Assembly: GCA_002104905.1 (NCBI GenBank)
Contig: MCFE01000163.1
Location: forward strand, 62,001 to 126,000
Direction of reading: 5' to 3'
DNA length: 64,000 nucleotides
Source: Basidiobolus meristosporus CBS 931.73
Lineage: Eukaryota > Basidiobolomycota > Basidiobolomycetes > Basidiobolales > Basidiobolaceae
Every line of letters starts with the position of its first letter. Position 1 is the first letter of the stretch. The notes under the pieces are model-generated. The model was not told where the DNA came from. It searched no databases and saw only the letters and a list, made by a program, of their open reading frames with translations. Position numbers and translations under genes: made by a program. Positions 24,340 through 35,860 of the stretch are shown here, in pieces.

Positions 24340-25590
24340 TGTATAGTTTGGGCATGTTCTACAATGTAGAGGCTAATCAAAACTATACAACAACTTGCAG
24401 TATGCTAATACTGAAATAGTTTACTGGGAGTTTGATATACCAATTGAAGATATAACTTTCACTAATATCCTCAATCCTAGGCTTAAAATATACTAAAGGC
24501 AGTGTTTCTTACTTCTACAGCAGTGTTCTGACCTACTGTTGACTAATGGGCTTATTTACTTTTACAGTAACTTTTCCTTATTTGGAAGTCACTTTCCTTT
24601 CTGACAAAATATATCTTGATATGGAAATTCTGAACTCCCCTTTAACCTAGAGGGGTGTGGTGCAGAAGTCTCCAAAGGGGTATTTAGACCTAAAGGGGTG
24701 ACTAAAGGGGCTTCTTTAAAGTAAAGGGGTGTCTTAAAGGGGTCTCTAAATGGTTCTTTCAGACTAAAGGGGTGCCTAAAGGGGCTTCTTTAAAGTAAAG
24801 GGGTTTCTTAAAGGGGTCTCTAAGTGGTTCTTTCAGACTAACAGGGTGTCTAAAGGGGTGTCTTTAGAGTAAAGGGGCTTCTTAGAGGGGACTTTTCCAC
24901 CAGAAAAGTTGTGGTTTTCTTGTAGAACTTTGATTGGATTCTTGCAAGCTTTGCAGTCTCTTTACTGATGTACTACCAATCAAAGTCAGAATACTCAACA
25001 GTGCAAGTGATCCAGGGGAAGTTATATAACTTTTAAGCTTGTAACCATAGTGTGGAACTTCTGGAAAGAGAGGCTCTCTTCTATTATTCAGCTGGGGAAG
25101 TCATATATAAGAAAATTCTGCAGAATCAAAGTGCTTGGGCAATTGCACAAACAATACATGTGATACAAAGCTAAAATCTTGCAATGGCACAGATCAGACA
25201 TAGGCACAGTACCTGTGAGCATATCATGTGATTTGACTGGCTGGCTCAAAAGTACATGCAATTGAAGTCACCATAGCAATCCTAGTAATAGAGGCCTAGT
25301 ATATATGATAATTGCACTCTTTTGGTCATACTCAATAAGTACTGCTTCAAATGAGCTGTAATTTGAAACACGTGTTGGCTACTGCATGTTCTGTATGACA
25401 TAATATTCTTGGGTGGATTGCTTGTCAGGGTCTGGAGCATTTGTTCTTCAAGATTGTATACTCTTGATCTTTCACTTGTGTGTTACAATAGCAAAAAGCA
25501 AAATAAAGAAATGAGTGGAATATTGGGTTTGAGATATTGTAGTAATAGAATGCTTTCCATTACCGCAGAAGGGCTAGACTTAGCAGTGCC
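24340..25590. other. Unassigned AT-rich region containing the G-run minisatellite
   Basis: Apart from the minisatellite at 24650-24890 I see no gene or recognisable element. The open frame at 25409-25603 has no recognisable similarity and overlaps the start of an ORF2 tail. Confidence 0.4.
24650..24890 (+). repeat. GGGG-run minisatellite
   Basis: About thirteen GGGG runs occur in 240 bases on the plus strand, mostly in the word AAAGGGGT or AAAGGGGC. They form about three imperfect units of roughly 74 bp, each ending CTCTAA.TGGTTCTTTCAGACTAA in the first two units. No open frame crosses it. The run spacing of about 8-20 bases could allow G-quadruplex folding, but that is inference. Confidence 0.85.
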
Positions 25591-25594
25591 AGCT

Positions 25595-26150
25595 GAAGAC
25601 TAGGATATATGGGAACCAGTGAATGAACAATGGCATAATGCCAAAGGGTTCCTGCCAAGTCATGGAAAAAGGGTGTTACAGCAGAATTACCTACTGAATG
25701 GCATATTTAATGGAGTCACTTGTAGAGTGCAAGGTTGGGCTTAATGCTAGTGTTGGGTATAGGGACTTACATAGGTTAGTACAGCTGGCAAAAAAGAAAA
25801 TAAAGTTGAGCTATAACTGAGGTTTCAATGGAAATAAGCCAACTTGTATGCATGAAAAGTAAGTGCATTGGTTGAGTCAGAAAGTAAGGAGTGTGAAAGC
25901 AAGGTAATAACCAATCAGAGTACACAATCATAGGAGGTGATCTGGTGTCTGGGATCAAAAAGTGAGAAATCAACAGAGAACCAATCAAAAGCCATGTGTC
26001 TAGTGCTTTGACAAAATATTCTGACCAAGTGTTTTGTGAAATCTGGGATGCAATTTTTTTAATGGACTTTGCACAGTGTCCTAATGGGACCAATACCTCT
26101 TAGGCACAGAATATCTATTTGTGGCAGCCTTTTGATATGGTTGTTACAAT
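25595..26150 (+). mobile_element. Plavaka-like transposon right-hand region (ORF2 tail and terminal segment)
   Basis: ORF2 tail words (ELVNEQWHNA-like reading at about 25612) are followed by a roughly 380-base noncoding segment that closely matches 37620-37995 (shared GTTTCAA, ATAGGAGGTGAT, GAACCAATCAAAAGCCA, TTTGTGAAATCTGGG). Its recurrence after ORF2 in two places suggests it is the right terminal region of the element. I could not define terminal inverted repeats. Confidence 0.55.
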
Positions 26151-26500
26151 TTTTTTTCATGGGAGTACCTCCTCTGTTGGTAAGCATTGCTTATTAAGGC
26201 ATGTTATTCTTCCTTCTGATTGGTACTTGATTCTCTTACTTCTTCATCCAGGAGCCTTCAACATACAAAACTTTAGGTTAAATCTTCATTTCCAAGCTCT
26301 AGGGCTGATACAAGGCCCTGAAACTTGTCTGTTAGGCTATTCAGGATGGTAATTATGACATCTTCATTAATAGTTGGTATGCACACAGATTCCATCTAAT
26401 CAACCACCAGGGCAATTCCCTATGAAAAATAACTTGGTCCTGTAGGTGGATCGAATCCAAATCAGTCATCAGGATCCTGCTTGGAGACCATCATACTATC
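26150..26500 (-). mobile_element. Inverted copia family C gag fragment
   Basis: The minus strand matches 28610-28870 of the family C gag (TDKFQGL, ALE.., DE.IRKSS-like words). It is short and has no LTR. Confidence 0.6.
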
Positions 26501-26599
26501 AGCAGCTAGGAGTTAGTGGCCCTCTTCATGATTTTTTGACAGGATCACAACAGTGTCTGGCTAATTTTACTGCCAAATAAAGTTAAAAACCTGACAGGG

Positions 26600-27775
26600 T
26601 TTCATTGGTGCTTAAGCAAGAATTGCATTGCATTGTTGTGGTCTTAATGCGCTCTGTAACTATTTTAAATGAATCTAATTGGCCTGTACATCTAGGTGCT
26701 ATATATGGCAAAAAAATTGACGGTGTTTTGATAGCCTCATTGCAAGTCATCATTGGCATTATCAGGGCAGTATTGTGCCCTACAGCTAGTTCTGTACAAT
26801 GCTACCATACCAACTTACCAAGTGGTATTTCCTTTTTCTACCTCCCCTTGTGCAACTCATATATTGCACTTTAGAATCACCCCTCTTTATTTGCTTACCC
26901 ACTACTGCCTTGGGTATTCCACATATAGCTCAAATCAAAAAATAGTATTGCCTCTTGCTTACTAACCTCTACAAATGTGCACACCTGCCACAATTGAAAT
27001 ACCTCTATCACCTCAACTTTACGGCTTTTCAGTGTGATACCTGCAAAGTTGCCATATACCTTGTACTGCTGGTAACATGTACATCTTGCAAAGAAATGCT
27101 TGGTTGCCACTTCTTCTGCCATGAATACCTCCTGAATATCCCCAAAGAGCTTTTTGGTATTTAGCCAATATATTCCTTCACCCTGCTGGATTCTAGTCCC
27201 CCTTATAGGTGCACTCTGGCTCTTGTTTGCATGAATTCTGTATTGAATAGTGTAGAAGTTGGCTTGTTACCAAGTGAAGCCCAGCATACTTTGGTAGAGC
27301 TTTCCTGATAAAAATTAGTTGCTTGTTTCACACAACCCAACTTTGCATTACTTAACTAACTACCCACACATTGGGGCTGCTAGCTTCTCAATTGCATAGG
27401 CATAGGTGTCTCCATGTGTACATCTGTCCTCAGTATTTCCCAACTGTTCCTGGCTGTCCTCCATGTACCAATTTATCATATCTATCACAAACTTGAAAGT
27501 AATATTCTTGATGAGATTGGGATATGGTAGTACCTGCAACTGGACTTGTCTTCCAATTGCTCCACACATTTGCTCCATAGGAAACTCCCAAAGGTGAAGC
27601 AAGGCCTAATATTCTCCACACACCAAGCAAGGTGGAGTAAAGAATAGATACAGTGGCAACAGAAATCTACATGTTCAGCTGTATGCTTGTTGTATAACCA
27701 CTCAAATCCTGTTAGTAACTTTGTGCACAACAGCTGCAGATGTGTCAAGTTGGCATTAGTAACCTGCTGCTGGAT
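26600..27775 (-). pseudogene. Plavaka/Tnp2-like transposase, C-terminal half (copy 3, right part of a split gene)
   Basis: On the minus strand, residues read WLYNKHTAEH, then HLWEFPMEQMCGAIGRQVQ and LPYPNLIKNITF (27600-27430), then a segment at 27122-26895 with ATKHFFARCTCYQQYKVYGN. Fungal Plavaka/CACTA transposases carry an FPMER.CG...SR..PY.NL motif at this position. The upstream half of the gene lies at 32581-35450, with the family C copia inserted between them. Stops and frameshifts show it is dead. Confidence 0.75.
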
Positions 27776-27780
27776 GAATA
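27776..27780. other. Target-site duplication GAATA, left copy
   Basis: GAATA directly precedes the family C 5' LTR and recurs at 32576-32580 after the 3' LTR. Confidence 0.9.
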
Positions 27781-28130
27781 TGTTGTAAAGTTTGTATTTC
27801 CACCTAAATATTCACCTAACTTAGTCACTTAGATCATCACCTTCAAATCCTAGAGAATACTGATCAAATTCCTTGTTGGGATTTACTGAGAATATTTTCA
27901 CCAAAATACCAGGTGTCCAGAACATGAAAATTCTCAAAGTTGCCCAAACAGCCCCAAATGTTGCACACATGCTCTTGGGATGTTTCTTAGCCTATTCTAC
28001 ATGTTTGTAATGCCAAGGCCATGCAAAAGTATGAAATACTACTTTTACATTCAATAAATCATTAAGTCAAAACCACATATTCTACTTGTTCTCTAAAATC
28101 ATTTCCAATATCTCCAAGACTCTTACAACA
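27781..28130 (+). repeat. 5' LTR of copia family C
   Basis: This 350-bp LTR starts TGTTGTAAAG and ends CTTACAACA. It contains a TATA-like AGTATGAAATACT region and an AATAAA about 70 bases before the 3' end. Confidence 0.92.
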
Positions 28131-31100
28131 GGTTATGAGCCCCACACTGTTACTCTCTGCAATGTCTACTACTGCTATTACTGGAATTTTTCCTCTGCTG
28201 AAAAGTTGGATGGATCTAACTACCAAGTGTGGAAGGTGAAGATGAAGATGCTGCTACAAGAAAGAGGCCTCTGGGACATTGTCATGCAAGAAGAATGCGC
28301 TCCTAAAAACGTGGGAGAGGAAGCCTTAAAGTACCAGAAGAAAGAACAAAGTGCCTTTAACTGCATTTGCCTTAATGTTAAGGACAAATTGCTAATTCAG
28401 TGCTCAAGAGCAAGAACAGCAAAGAATGCCTGGAAGGCACTAGAAGACACCTACCAGTCATGTTCAGCTGCTAAGAATATGTATCTGAGATGTAAATTCC
28501 TTACTACAAAGATGCTGCCATGAGAAGAAATGAAAAATCTAATTAACAGAATTACCCTGCTGGTAGATGAAATTGAATCTGTGGGTGTACCAACTACTGA
28601 TGTGGATGTGATAGTTACCATCCTGAATAGCTTGACAGACAAGTTTCAGGGCCTTGTATCAGCCCCAGAGTCCAGAATTGGAGATTTGACCTTGCATTAT
28701 GTATATGGAAAGCTCCTGGATGAAGAAATAAGGAAATCAAGTACCAATAAGAAGGACAAAGAAAAAGTTTTAATAAGCAATGATAACCAACAATGGAGGT
28801 ACCCAAGACCCTACAAAGGCAACAGCAATCTGTTTTGCAACTACTGCAAAAGGAAAGGACACACATCAGACTGGTGCTTCAAAAAGAAAGATAGTCTGCA
28901 GAAAAGCCTGAATGTGAATATGCTGCAACAACTGAAGATAGACTATTCATATCTGCACTAAAAATGACCACAAACAAGGATTCTCAGACGTGGTATATTG
29001 ACTCTGGAGCATCTCAACACTTCACACACCAAAAAGAACTTTTACCCAATATCAAGAAATTCCAATTAAGAATGTTTTCATGGGTGACAATAGAGCACTT
29101 GATGCAGTGGGAGAAGGAACTATCCAAGTAAACCCAAGAAGCAGTGAAGGAAGCCATACACTGACCTTTAAAGAAGTACTCTATGTACCAGAAAAAGCCA
29201 AGAGCTTACTATCTGAAAGCAAGGCCACTGCAGAGGGACTTAGTTTTAGCTTTGACAATTCTGGATGCAAGATTGCTGATCAAAATGGTGCCAATATTGC
29301 TTTGGGTACCAGAGATCAGAATCTATACAAGTTGACTTATATTCCATCATATTTGGAAGCCAATATAGGTAACTTAATTGAAGAGACACCAATGCTTTGG
29401 CACAGGAGATTTGGGCACATCAATTTTGATTATATGTGCAAAATGATCAAAGATCAGGTATTTTTGGAATAAAAGCTGATCCCCCAGCTGATTTGGATCA
29501 CTGTGAGGCCTGCATATATGGGAAACAAGCCAGACAACCATTCAAGAGCTCTGAGTTGATCAAAACTAAGAAAAAATTAGATCTAATTCACGCAGATCTG
29601 TGCGGTCTTATGCAAAATTTATCCTTAGATGGGATGAAATATTTTATCACCTTTATTGATGATTATACAAGATACATATGGGTCTCCTTCATGGAGAGAA
29701 AGGAAGAAGCTCTGTCTAAGCTCAGCAAGCTCAAAGCCATAGTTGAGAGAGAAACTGGTGAAAAAATCAAGAAAATATGCTCTGACAATGGTGGAGAATA
29801 TACCTCAAAACTCTTCATCCACTTCTGCAAAATTCATGGGATAAAGCAAGAGACTACTGTACCATACTCCCCACAGCAAAATGGAGTAGCAGAATGTGCT
29901 AACAGAGCAATAATTGATATGGCAAGATCCATGATCCATGATCAAAAATTATCCTATGATTTTTGTGCAGAATTACTTGCCACTGCTGTATATCTTAAAA
30001 GTAAGAGTTAATACACAATACCTTGTGGTTCTACTCCATTTGAAACATAGTATGGATACAGACCAAGTGCAGAACATCTAAGAATATTTGGGTGTACAGC
30101 ATATGCCAAGAAACTGCCCGGAAATCAGTCAAAACTTGAGCCAAAAAGTGTAAAATGCATATTTTTGGGCTACTGCAATGAGAGTAAAGAATACAGACTG
30201 TACAATACCAAAGCAAAGAAGCTAATCAAGTCCAGGGATGTTTTGTTTAATGAAAATTCAAAATGTTCACAAAAATGACATCAGATGATGACAAAAACTG
30301 ATATCAAGTTTGCAAATTGTCAGGATTGAATCAGAGCAAAACAATGATAATTTTTTCACTCCAGCGGACACTACAGCCATGGTTCAGCCAGAATCAGTGT
30401 GCCAGAATATCCCAGAAGTGATCATTCCAGTATCAAATGCCCAGAGATCCAATTGGACAAGAAACAGCTCAAATTACTATATCAATAAGGATACAAACTT
30501 AGCGTATGCCTATTCAGTCCATATTTATGAACCCCAGACTGTAAAAGAGGTTTGCAATAGCCCTCAGATCAAGTTTTGGAGATCTGCTATGACTGAGGAA
30601 TATCAAGCCCTGATGGAAAATCAAACTTGGGACTTAGTCAAATTACCAATCAGCCAAAAATCAATTGGATGCAGAGGGGTCTTCAAGATAAAATGCAAGG
30701 CTGATGGTAAAATTGAAAGATACAAAGCAAGACTTGTGGCCAAAGGATACTCTCAAACAAAGGACTTGACTATACTGAGACCTTTGCACCGATAGCCAAG
30801 TTTAATTCCATCAGATCAATATTGGCTATTGCAGCCAAATATAAGTTTTTTGTTTATCAAATGGATGTAAAACTGCATTTTTAGATGGAGAGCTTGATGA
30901 GGATATGTACATGGAGCAGCCTGATAGGTTTGCTCACTAAGATAACCCCCATTTGGTCTGCAAGCTTAAGAAACCACTAAATGGCCTCAAACAATCACCA
31001 AGAGCCTGGAATTGCAAAATAGATTCTTATTTGGAATCTTTGAGTTTCAAAAGAAGTAATGCTGACTATAGTATAAACTATAAGCCAGATAGAGCAAATC

Positions 31101-32220
31101 CAGTTCTATTAGCTCTATATGTGGATGATCGTATTATAGCCGCCAATAACCTAGAAACATTGGAAGAGACTAAATCCAGCATATCTAAGGAGTTCAAGAT
31201 GACCAATCTAGGAGAACTCAGTTACTACTTAGGGATTAAGTTCTCCATCAACAGAAGTACCCAGACTATCACCCTAAGCCAGTCCAAGTATATTCAAGAT
31301 ATACTAAAGAAGTACCAAATGGAAGACTGTCAACCGGCAGCTACCCCAATGGAAACAAACCTTAACTTGGTTAAAACTCAACCAAATCAAGAGAGCTTGG
31401 TGCCATCTGAAAGCCCTGACTTTCCTTATCAATCTATGGCTGCAATTCTGATGTATATCATGCTTGGATCACATCTGGATGTCTCATATTCAGTGGGGGT
31501 TGTCAGCCAACATTATCAGAACTATGGATCTGATCATATTGCAGCAGTTAAGTAGATTTTTAGATATCTAAAAGGAACTGCTGATATCTGCTTAAGATAA
31601 ACATAAAAGGACTCAGAACAGGATCTTGTGGGATACTCTGATGCAGATTGGGGACAAAATTTGGAACACAGAAGATCCACCACAGGATACACCTTACTTT
31701 ACTGTAAAGGAGCAATTTCATGGAATTCAAGAAAGCAATCAACTGTAGCTCTTTCTACCACAGAGGCAGAGTATATGGCAGCCTGTGAAGCTACAAAGGA
31801 AGCAATGTAGCTAAGAAAACTTCTTACAGATTTAGGCCTTTGTCAAAAAACGCCTATTACTTTATTTCAAGATAATCAAGGATGTAGACAATTAGGTAGA
31901 AATCCAACTTTTCATCCTAGAACCAAGCACATAGATATTAGACATCATTTCATACATGAAGCTTTAGAGAATAACCTGACTAGCTTAGTTTACTGTCCTA
32001 CAGATCAAATGATTGCTGACATATTTACCAAACCATCAGCTAGAGACAAGTTTGAATATCTTATTTTGTATGTGAAGCTACATACAATAACCAAGTTAGC
32101 TTAGTCTGCTGTCCTTCAGATGAAATGATTGCAGACATATTTACCAAACCATTAGCTAGAGACACAACTGAATATCTTAGGTCAAAATTAGGACCAGTCA
32201 GTATGAGCATTTAGCTGAGT
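28086..32220 (+). pseudogene. Copia family C gag-pol, disrupted
   Basis: The gag frames at 28086-28523 and 28530-28961 are split by a stop. The second has a CCHC knuckle (CNYCKRKGHTSDWC, about 28840). Protease is WYIDSGASQHF at about 28993. Integrase spans 29390-30011, with zinc-binding HRRFGHI and CEACIYGKQ blocks and a core retaining D (HADLCGLM), D (CSDNGGEY) and E (NGVAECAN). RT is at 30590-31555, with YVDD followed by Arg (LYVDDRII). RNase H starts at about 31628 (YSDADWGQN, STTEAEYMAA). The tail of RNase H is duplicated just before the 3' LTR. Several stops and frameshifts rule out activity. Confidence 0.9.
31943..32178 (+). repeat. Imperfect tandem duplication of the RNase H tail
   Basis: Two successive copies of the pol C-terminus each read approximately SLV.CP.D.MIADIFTKP.ARD, ending in GAATATCTT. 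The second starts after ATTTTGTATGTGAAGC (about 32064) and differs from the first by several substitutions, so the duplication is not recent. The stub in copy 2 at 23213 shares this second-copy wording. Confidence 0.75.
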
Positions 32221-32225
32221 GGGAG

Positions 32226-32575
32226 TGTTGTAAGGATTTGTAATTCCACCTAAATATTCACCTAACTTAGTCACTTAGATCATTACCTTCAAATCCTAGA
32301 GAATACTGACCAAATTCCATGTTGGGATTTACTGAAAATATCTTCACCAAAATACCAGGTATCCAGAACATGAAAATTCTCAAAGTTGCCCAAACAGCCC
32401 CAAATGTTGCACACATGCTCTTGGGATCTTTCTTAGCCAATTCTACATGTTTGTAATGCCAAGACCATGTAAAAGTATAAATACTACTTTTACATGCAAT
32501 AACTCATTAAGTCAAAACCACATAATCTACTTGTTCTCCCAAATCACTTCCAATTTCTCCAAGACTCTTACAGCA
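32226..32575 (+). repeat. 3' LTR of copia family C
   Basis: This 350-bp LTR starts TGTTGTAAGG after the purine tract and ends CTTACAGCA. It is directly followed by GAATA. Confidence 0.92.
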
Positions 32576-32580
32576 GAATA
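32576..32580. other. Target-site duplication GAATA, right copy
   Basis: It is identical to 27776-27780. Confidence 0.9.
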
Positions 32581-33459
32581 TTCCTACAATGCTCACATAT
32601 GTCTCCCAGTGCTTCCAATGTACTCTTGGTAGGAATGGCTTTAGAATGTCACTTAAATAAATACATATTCAGTTTATCCAGTCTTTGCATTTGTATTGTT
32701 GCATGTGTATGAATATTGATCAAAGCCCATGAGAAGTACTTAGGGTAGCAGATACTCTGTAATATCTTGCCAATTCTTTCAAATTTTCCAATATCTCAAA
32801 GGGCTCATTTAGCTTGAAATGCCCTATGTACATCTTAGTCATCAGTATAGGGATATTGTTGAAAAGCAAATGCAATGCTCCCGGTGGAAAGATTTTGCTT
32901 CAACAGATACCCTCTATCTTAAGTATTTCAGGTTTCCAATTGATTCTATATTCTGGCCAATGGCTTATAGCTTGCCAACTTTGCTGCAATTGCATGCGGA
33001 CCTCTGTATGTTCACTCTATGGGAAGACAATGTACTTAGTGTTGGTGCTTGGGTAACAATAATGTGTGTGAGTTATGAAGTAAATCCCCTGGATCTCACA
33101 CACTCAATAGCAATACCATCCATTGCGCCCAGAAAAGCCTGCTATCTTGCTGATGGCTCAGGTATCTCCAATGCAGATAATAATATATGCTTTGACATGA
33201 TAGCCATTTGCTGTTATCCTTCTGGAAAGCATACAAAAATCATCCAGCAATAGATACAGGTAGCTATCCAGGTTGGACAGTGATTTAGGCCAAGATACCA
33301 GTGAGACTACCATCAGATTTTGGCTCTGATCCAGTAAGATGAGTGACAGATTCAGGTTGATGAGAATCAGTGGGCAGCAGGATTTGCTGGTAGAGTACTT
33401 GTTTGTTGAGAATCCATCAAGTACAAAAGTAAAGGCATGATCATACATACCTTCAAAGT

Positions 33460-34640
33460 AGCCCTTACCTCTTAGCTGTTTGTAATGTTGTCATCAAATA
33501 TATTGTATATGCTTGTGCTTAATTGATAATGAGTGTGGTACTTTATAGCTTTGCAATATTTGTTGGACTGTATGAGCTACTTTAAATGGGGTATTACCAG
33601 AATATATCTGGCATGTTAATAATGTTTCCCTCAATGGTGGTTGATTTTGGACCATTTGGACACATTGTAGTGGGGTCACAGTGACACCCACTGACAGATG
33701 TGCTCATTCCTATATTTTCTACTTCCCTATTTCTCTACTACCCTTGTTTTAGTTTTATCTCATTTGTCTTACTTGGTCAGTACTAACCCATAAGCTGGCT
33801 CACTATCACAGCTGCTTACCTTATTGCATAGGTTATCCCTCACTTTATGTAAGATTACTAGCTATAAGTGCTCTAATATTAGGCAAGCACCCGCACCAGT
33901 ACCTGTGACACATGACTAAACTGTGTCACCATCCCTACCATTTTCACCCCATATATGGTATCCCTATGCTACACAGGCTTCATAATACTGATCCCTGATT
34001 GGTTGGATGTGCTGTGCCTCTTCAAACCTTCTGGCACATACTTAGAACATTCTTAGGTCATTCTGATGTCATTAAGATTTCTATTGACATCAAGAACCTT
34101 CTGGAACACCATGATTAGTAATCACTTAGCCAGTAAGAAAAGTATTTAAGGGAGGCTATCCCTCAACAATAAATCATCATCCCTTTTATCAATATACTGA
34201 CTTGTTGATTAGTGTGATCACTGCTACCTACTGCTACCTGAGCTTCCAACCCAGACCACAGGACACTCCCAGGAAACCATGCTGACAGCCAACTTACCTT
34301 GGAGGCACTAACTGTGACAAATGCTCAGAGTAGGTATCTTTTATTATATTTGATTCTTTCCCAAGTTTGTTCTTGTACAGGCAAAGATACTTTTCTGTCT
34401 TTATAACTACTGACCACAGCTGCATTCTTATCAAGTCCCTGCTGGTGGAGTTTACAGTTGTTTGACTTTGGAAGCTCTAGTACATTGTCATCTCAAAGGA
34501 TGCTGAATACAGCACATACTTTTGTTAAGATACCAAGCAAGTTGGGGATTGTAGCTCAATAGTTTTCCCTTTACAAGCTGGTGGCTTTATTCCCCTTCAC
34601 ATTAGATTAGAGACAAAACCCCAGGTATTCCTAGCTAGCT
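33460..34640. other. Unassigned insertion within the transposase remnant, possible LTR
   Basis: The block TGTGACACATGAC...CTAACTGTGACA (about 33903-34319) has LTR-like ends and an internal AATAAATCATC near 34170. Bases about 34240-34480 match 39770-40010 in inverted orientation. I could not assign coding domains or a family. Confidence 0.35.
34240..34480 (+). repeat. Inverted repeat arm, left
   Basis: It shares long words with the reverse complement of 39770-40010, including CTACCTACTGCTACCTGAG, CCTTGGAGGCACTA, TTTCCCAA and TCCCTGCTGGTGGAGTTTAC. It is diverged, so the two are old copies of one dispersed repeat. Confidence 0.7.
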
Positions 34641-35452
34641 TTTGCTAGAGATTATTGCACCCAGTGAGCACCCCACACACAAAACACTTGAGAAGTGTTG
34701 GACATATCTCTCCCTTGGACTTATACACCACCACAACATTGCAATGATGGCATTTTTGGATGTAAATGCCATGCAAATGTTAACACATGCTAGAATCAGG
34801 ACAGTCTCTGTGCCATATGTTGCCGGCCACATGATGGTTGTCCACTTGTACCATGTACATGGTCAGTTGTATCCCAGGATGATTATGGCAAGAAGTAGTA
34901 GTAAATCCTCAAAGCCCCCATTACTAATATTAGTATAAACACACCACTTCTCTAGCCACAACATTACATGAATTGCTGGTGGATGGATTACTGGGCTCAC
35001 TTGGCTCCATAAAGTATCCTTGGCATTTGCTTCAACAGGTGCTGTCTCATTGCATATTGGGATTTGACTGGGCTCATGCATGGTACTGTTGTTAAGGGTG
35101 ATTGGCTCACAATCCATCAGTAAGCCTTTATTGTTGGAGCTATCACTCTGCATGCCATATTCAGAAGGCTGAGGTGAGCCTGAAGGCAGCACAAACTCAC
35201 CTGACTCAGTTTGTGCAAGGTTACAAAGGTGGCAGGTGCCAATATAGAAGTATCAACTGGCTGGCAAGATAATATTGGTACAGTAGTGACTGATGAATGG
35301 TCAAATATGAATTGGGTGGCAAAACACTGGCTGTGATCCTTGTAATACTTCAAATGCTGTCTGAGTCCTTCATGGCTGAGAGGCTTGCTACAATAGACAC
35401 ATGGTCTTTTTTCTCTTCTCTTACAGTGTTGAGTTAAAGTAGTCTTGTCCAT

Positions 35453-35860
35453 GGGGCAAACAGTTTGACCTGCAACAATTTGATGCTATTCTATTACTTT
35501 TTGGTCAATACTCATGTGAATTTAAGACAGTCTTGTATTTGAGACATTGCACCTATATGAATGTAAGATTAAATGATGACCTGCCATTGTAAGCATTATA
35601 AATAAAGTTGTGGCATCATATACCCACATATATGTAGCACTATTTCCCCTTTTGCTTGACTCACTCCCATATATATGCTGCCAAAAAATTAAGCAAGGTT
35701 GTCTGGTTCTCAACTAAACCCCACTGCTGACAGCAGCAGAAGAATGGTTGGACAACAGCTTGCTTTGACATTCAGTGCAACAAGTGGGGCCACATCCAAA
35801 AAAAGCCATGTTGACAGTGTGTCCACCAAAGGTAATAATGCAGACTCCTCAGGCTCTCAG
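35453..35860. promoter_or_regulatory. Divergent intergenic region of the two-gene transposon
   Basis: About 400 bases lie between the transposase N-terminus (minus) and ORF2 (plus). A shared bidirectional promoter would be expected here if both belong to one element. I see no clear paired core promoter elements, so this is positional inference only. Confidence 0.3.

Larger units (their letters stand above)
27781..32575 (+). mobile_element. Complete but decayed Ty1/copia element, family C
   Basis: A 4795-bp element has two 350-bp LTRs and a perfect GAATA target duplication. The primer-binding site GGTTATGAGCCCC starts at 28131, and a purine tract (GAGTGGGAG) ends at 32225. LTRs differ at roughly twenty positions by eye, so it is older than the family A copy. 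It inserted into a Plavaka-like transposase gene: the flanks join into one continuous sequence once the element and one GAATA are removed. Confidence 0.93.
32581..35452 (-). pseudogene. Plavaka/Tnp2-like transposase, N-terminal to middle part (copy 3)
   Basis: On the minus strand a putative start lies near 35452 with a zinc-finger-like block (PCVYCSKPLSHEGLRQHL, about 35390). The segment ISNGGFEDLLLLL lies at about 34900. The conserved middle is at 33448-33158: PLILINLNL, ENL.VVSL..WPKS, LDSYLYLLLDDF and AYIIICIGDT, a string typical of the Plavaka/Tnp2 transposase core (LDSYL..LL.ELQ, ..GD.PA.SK). It continues at 32860-32650 (LMTKMYIGHFKLNEPFEIL) and across the copia insertion at 27776. Bases 33460-34640 interrupt it with unrelated repeat sequence. 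It is decayed and non-functional. Confidence 0.72.
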
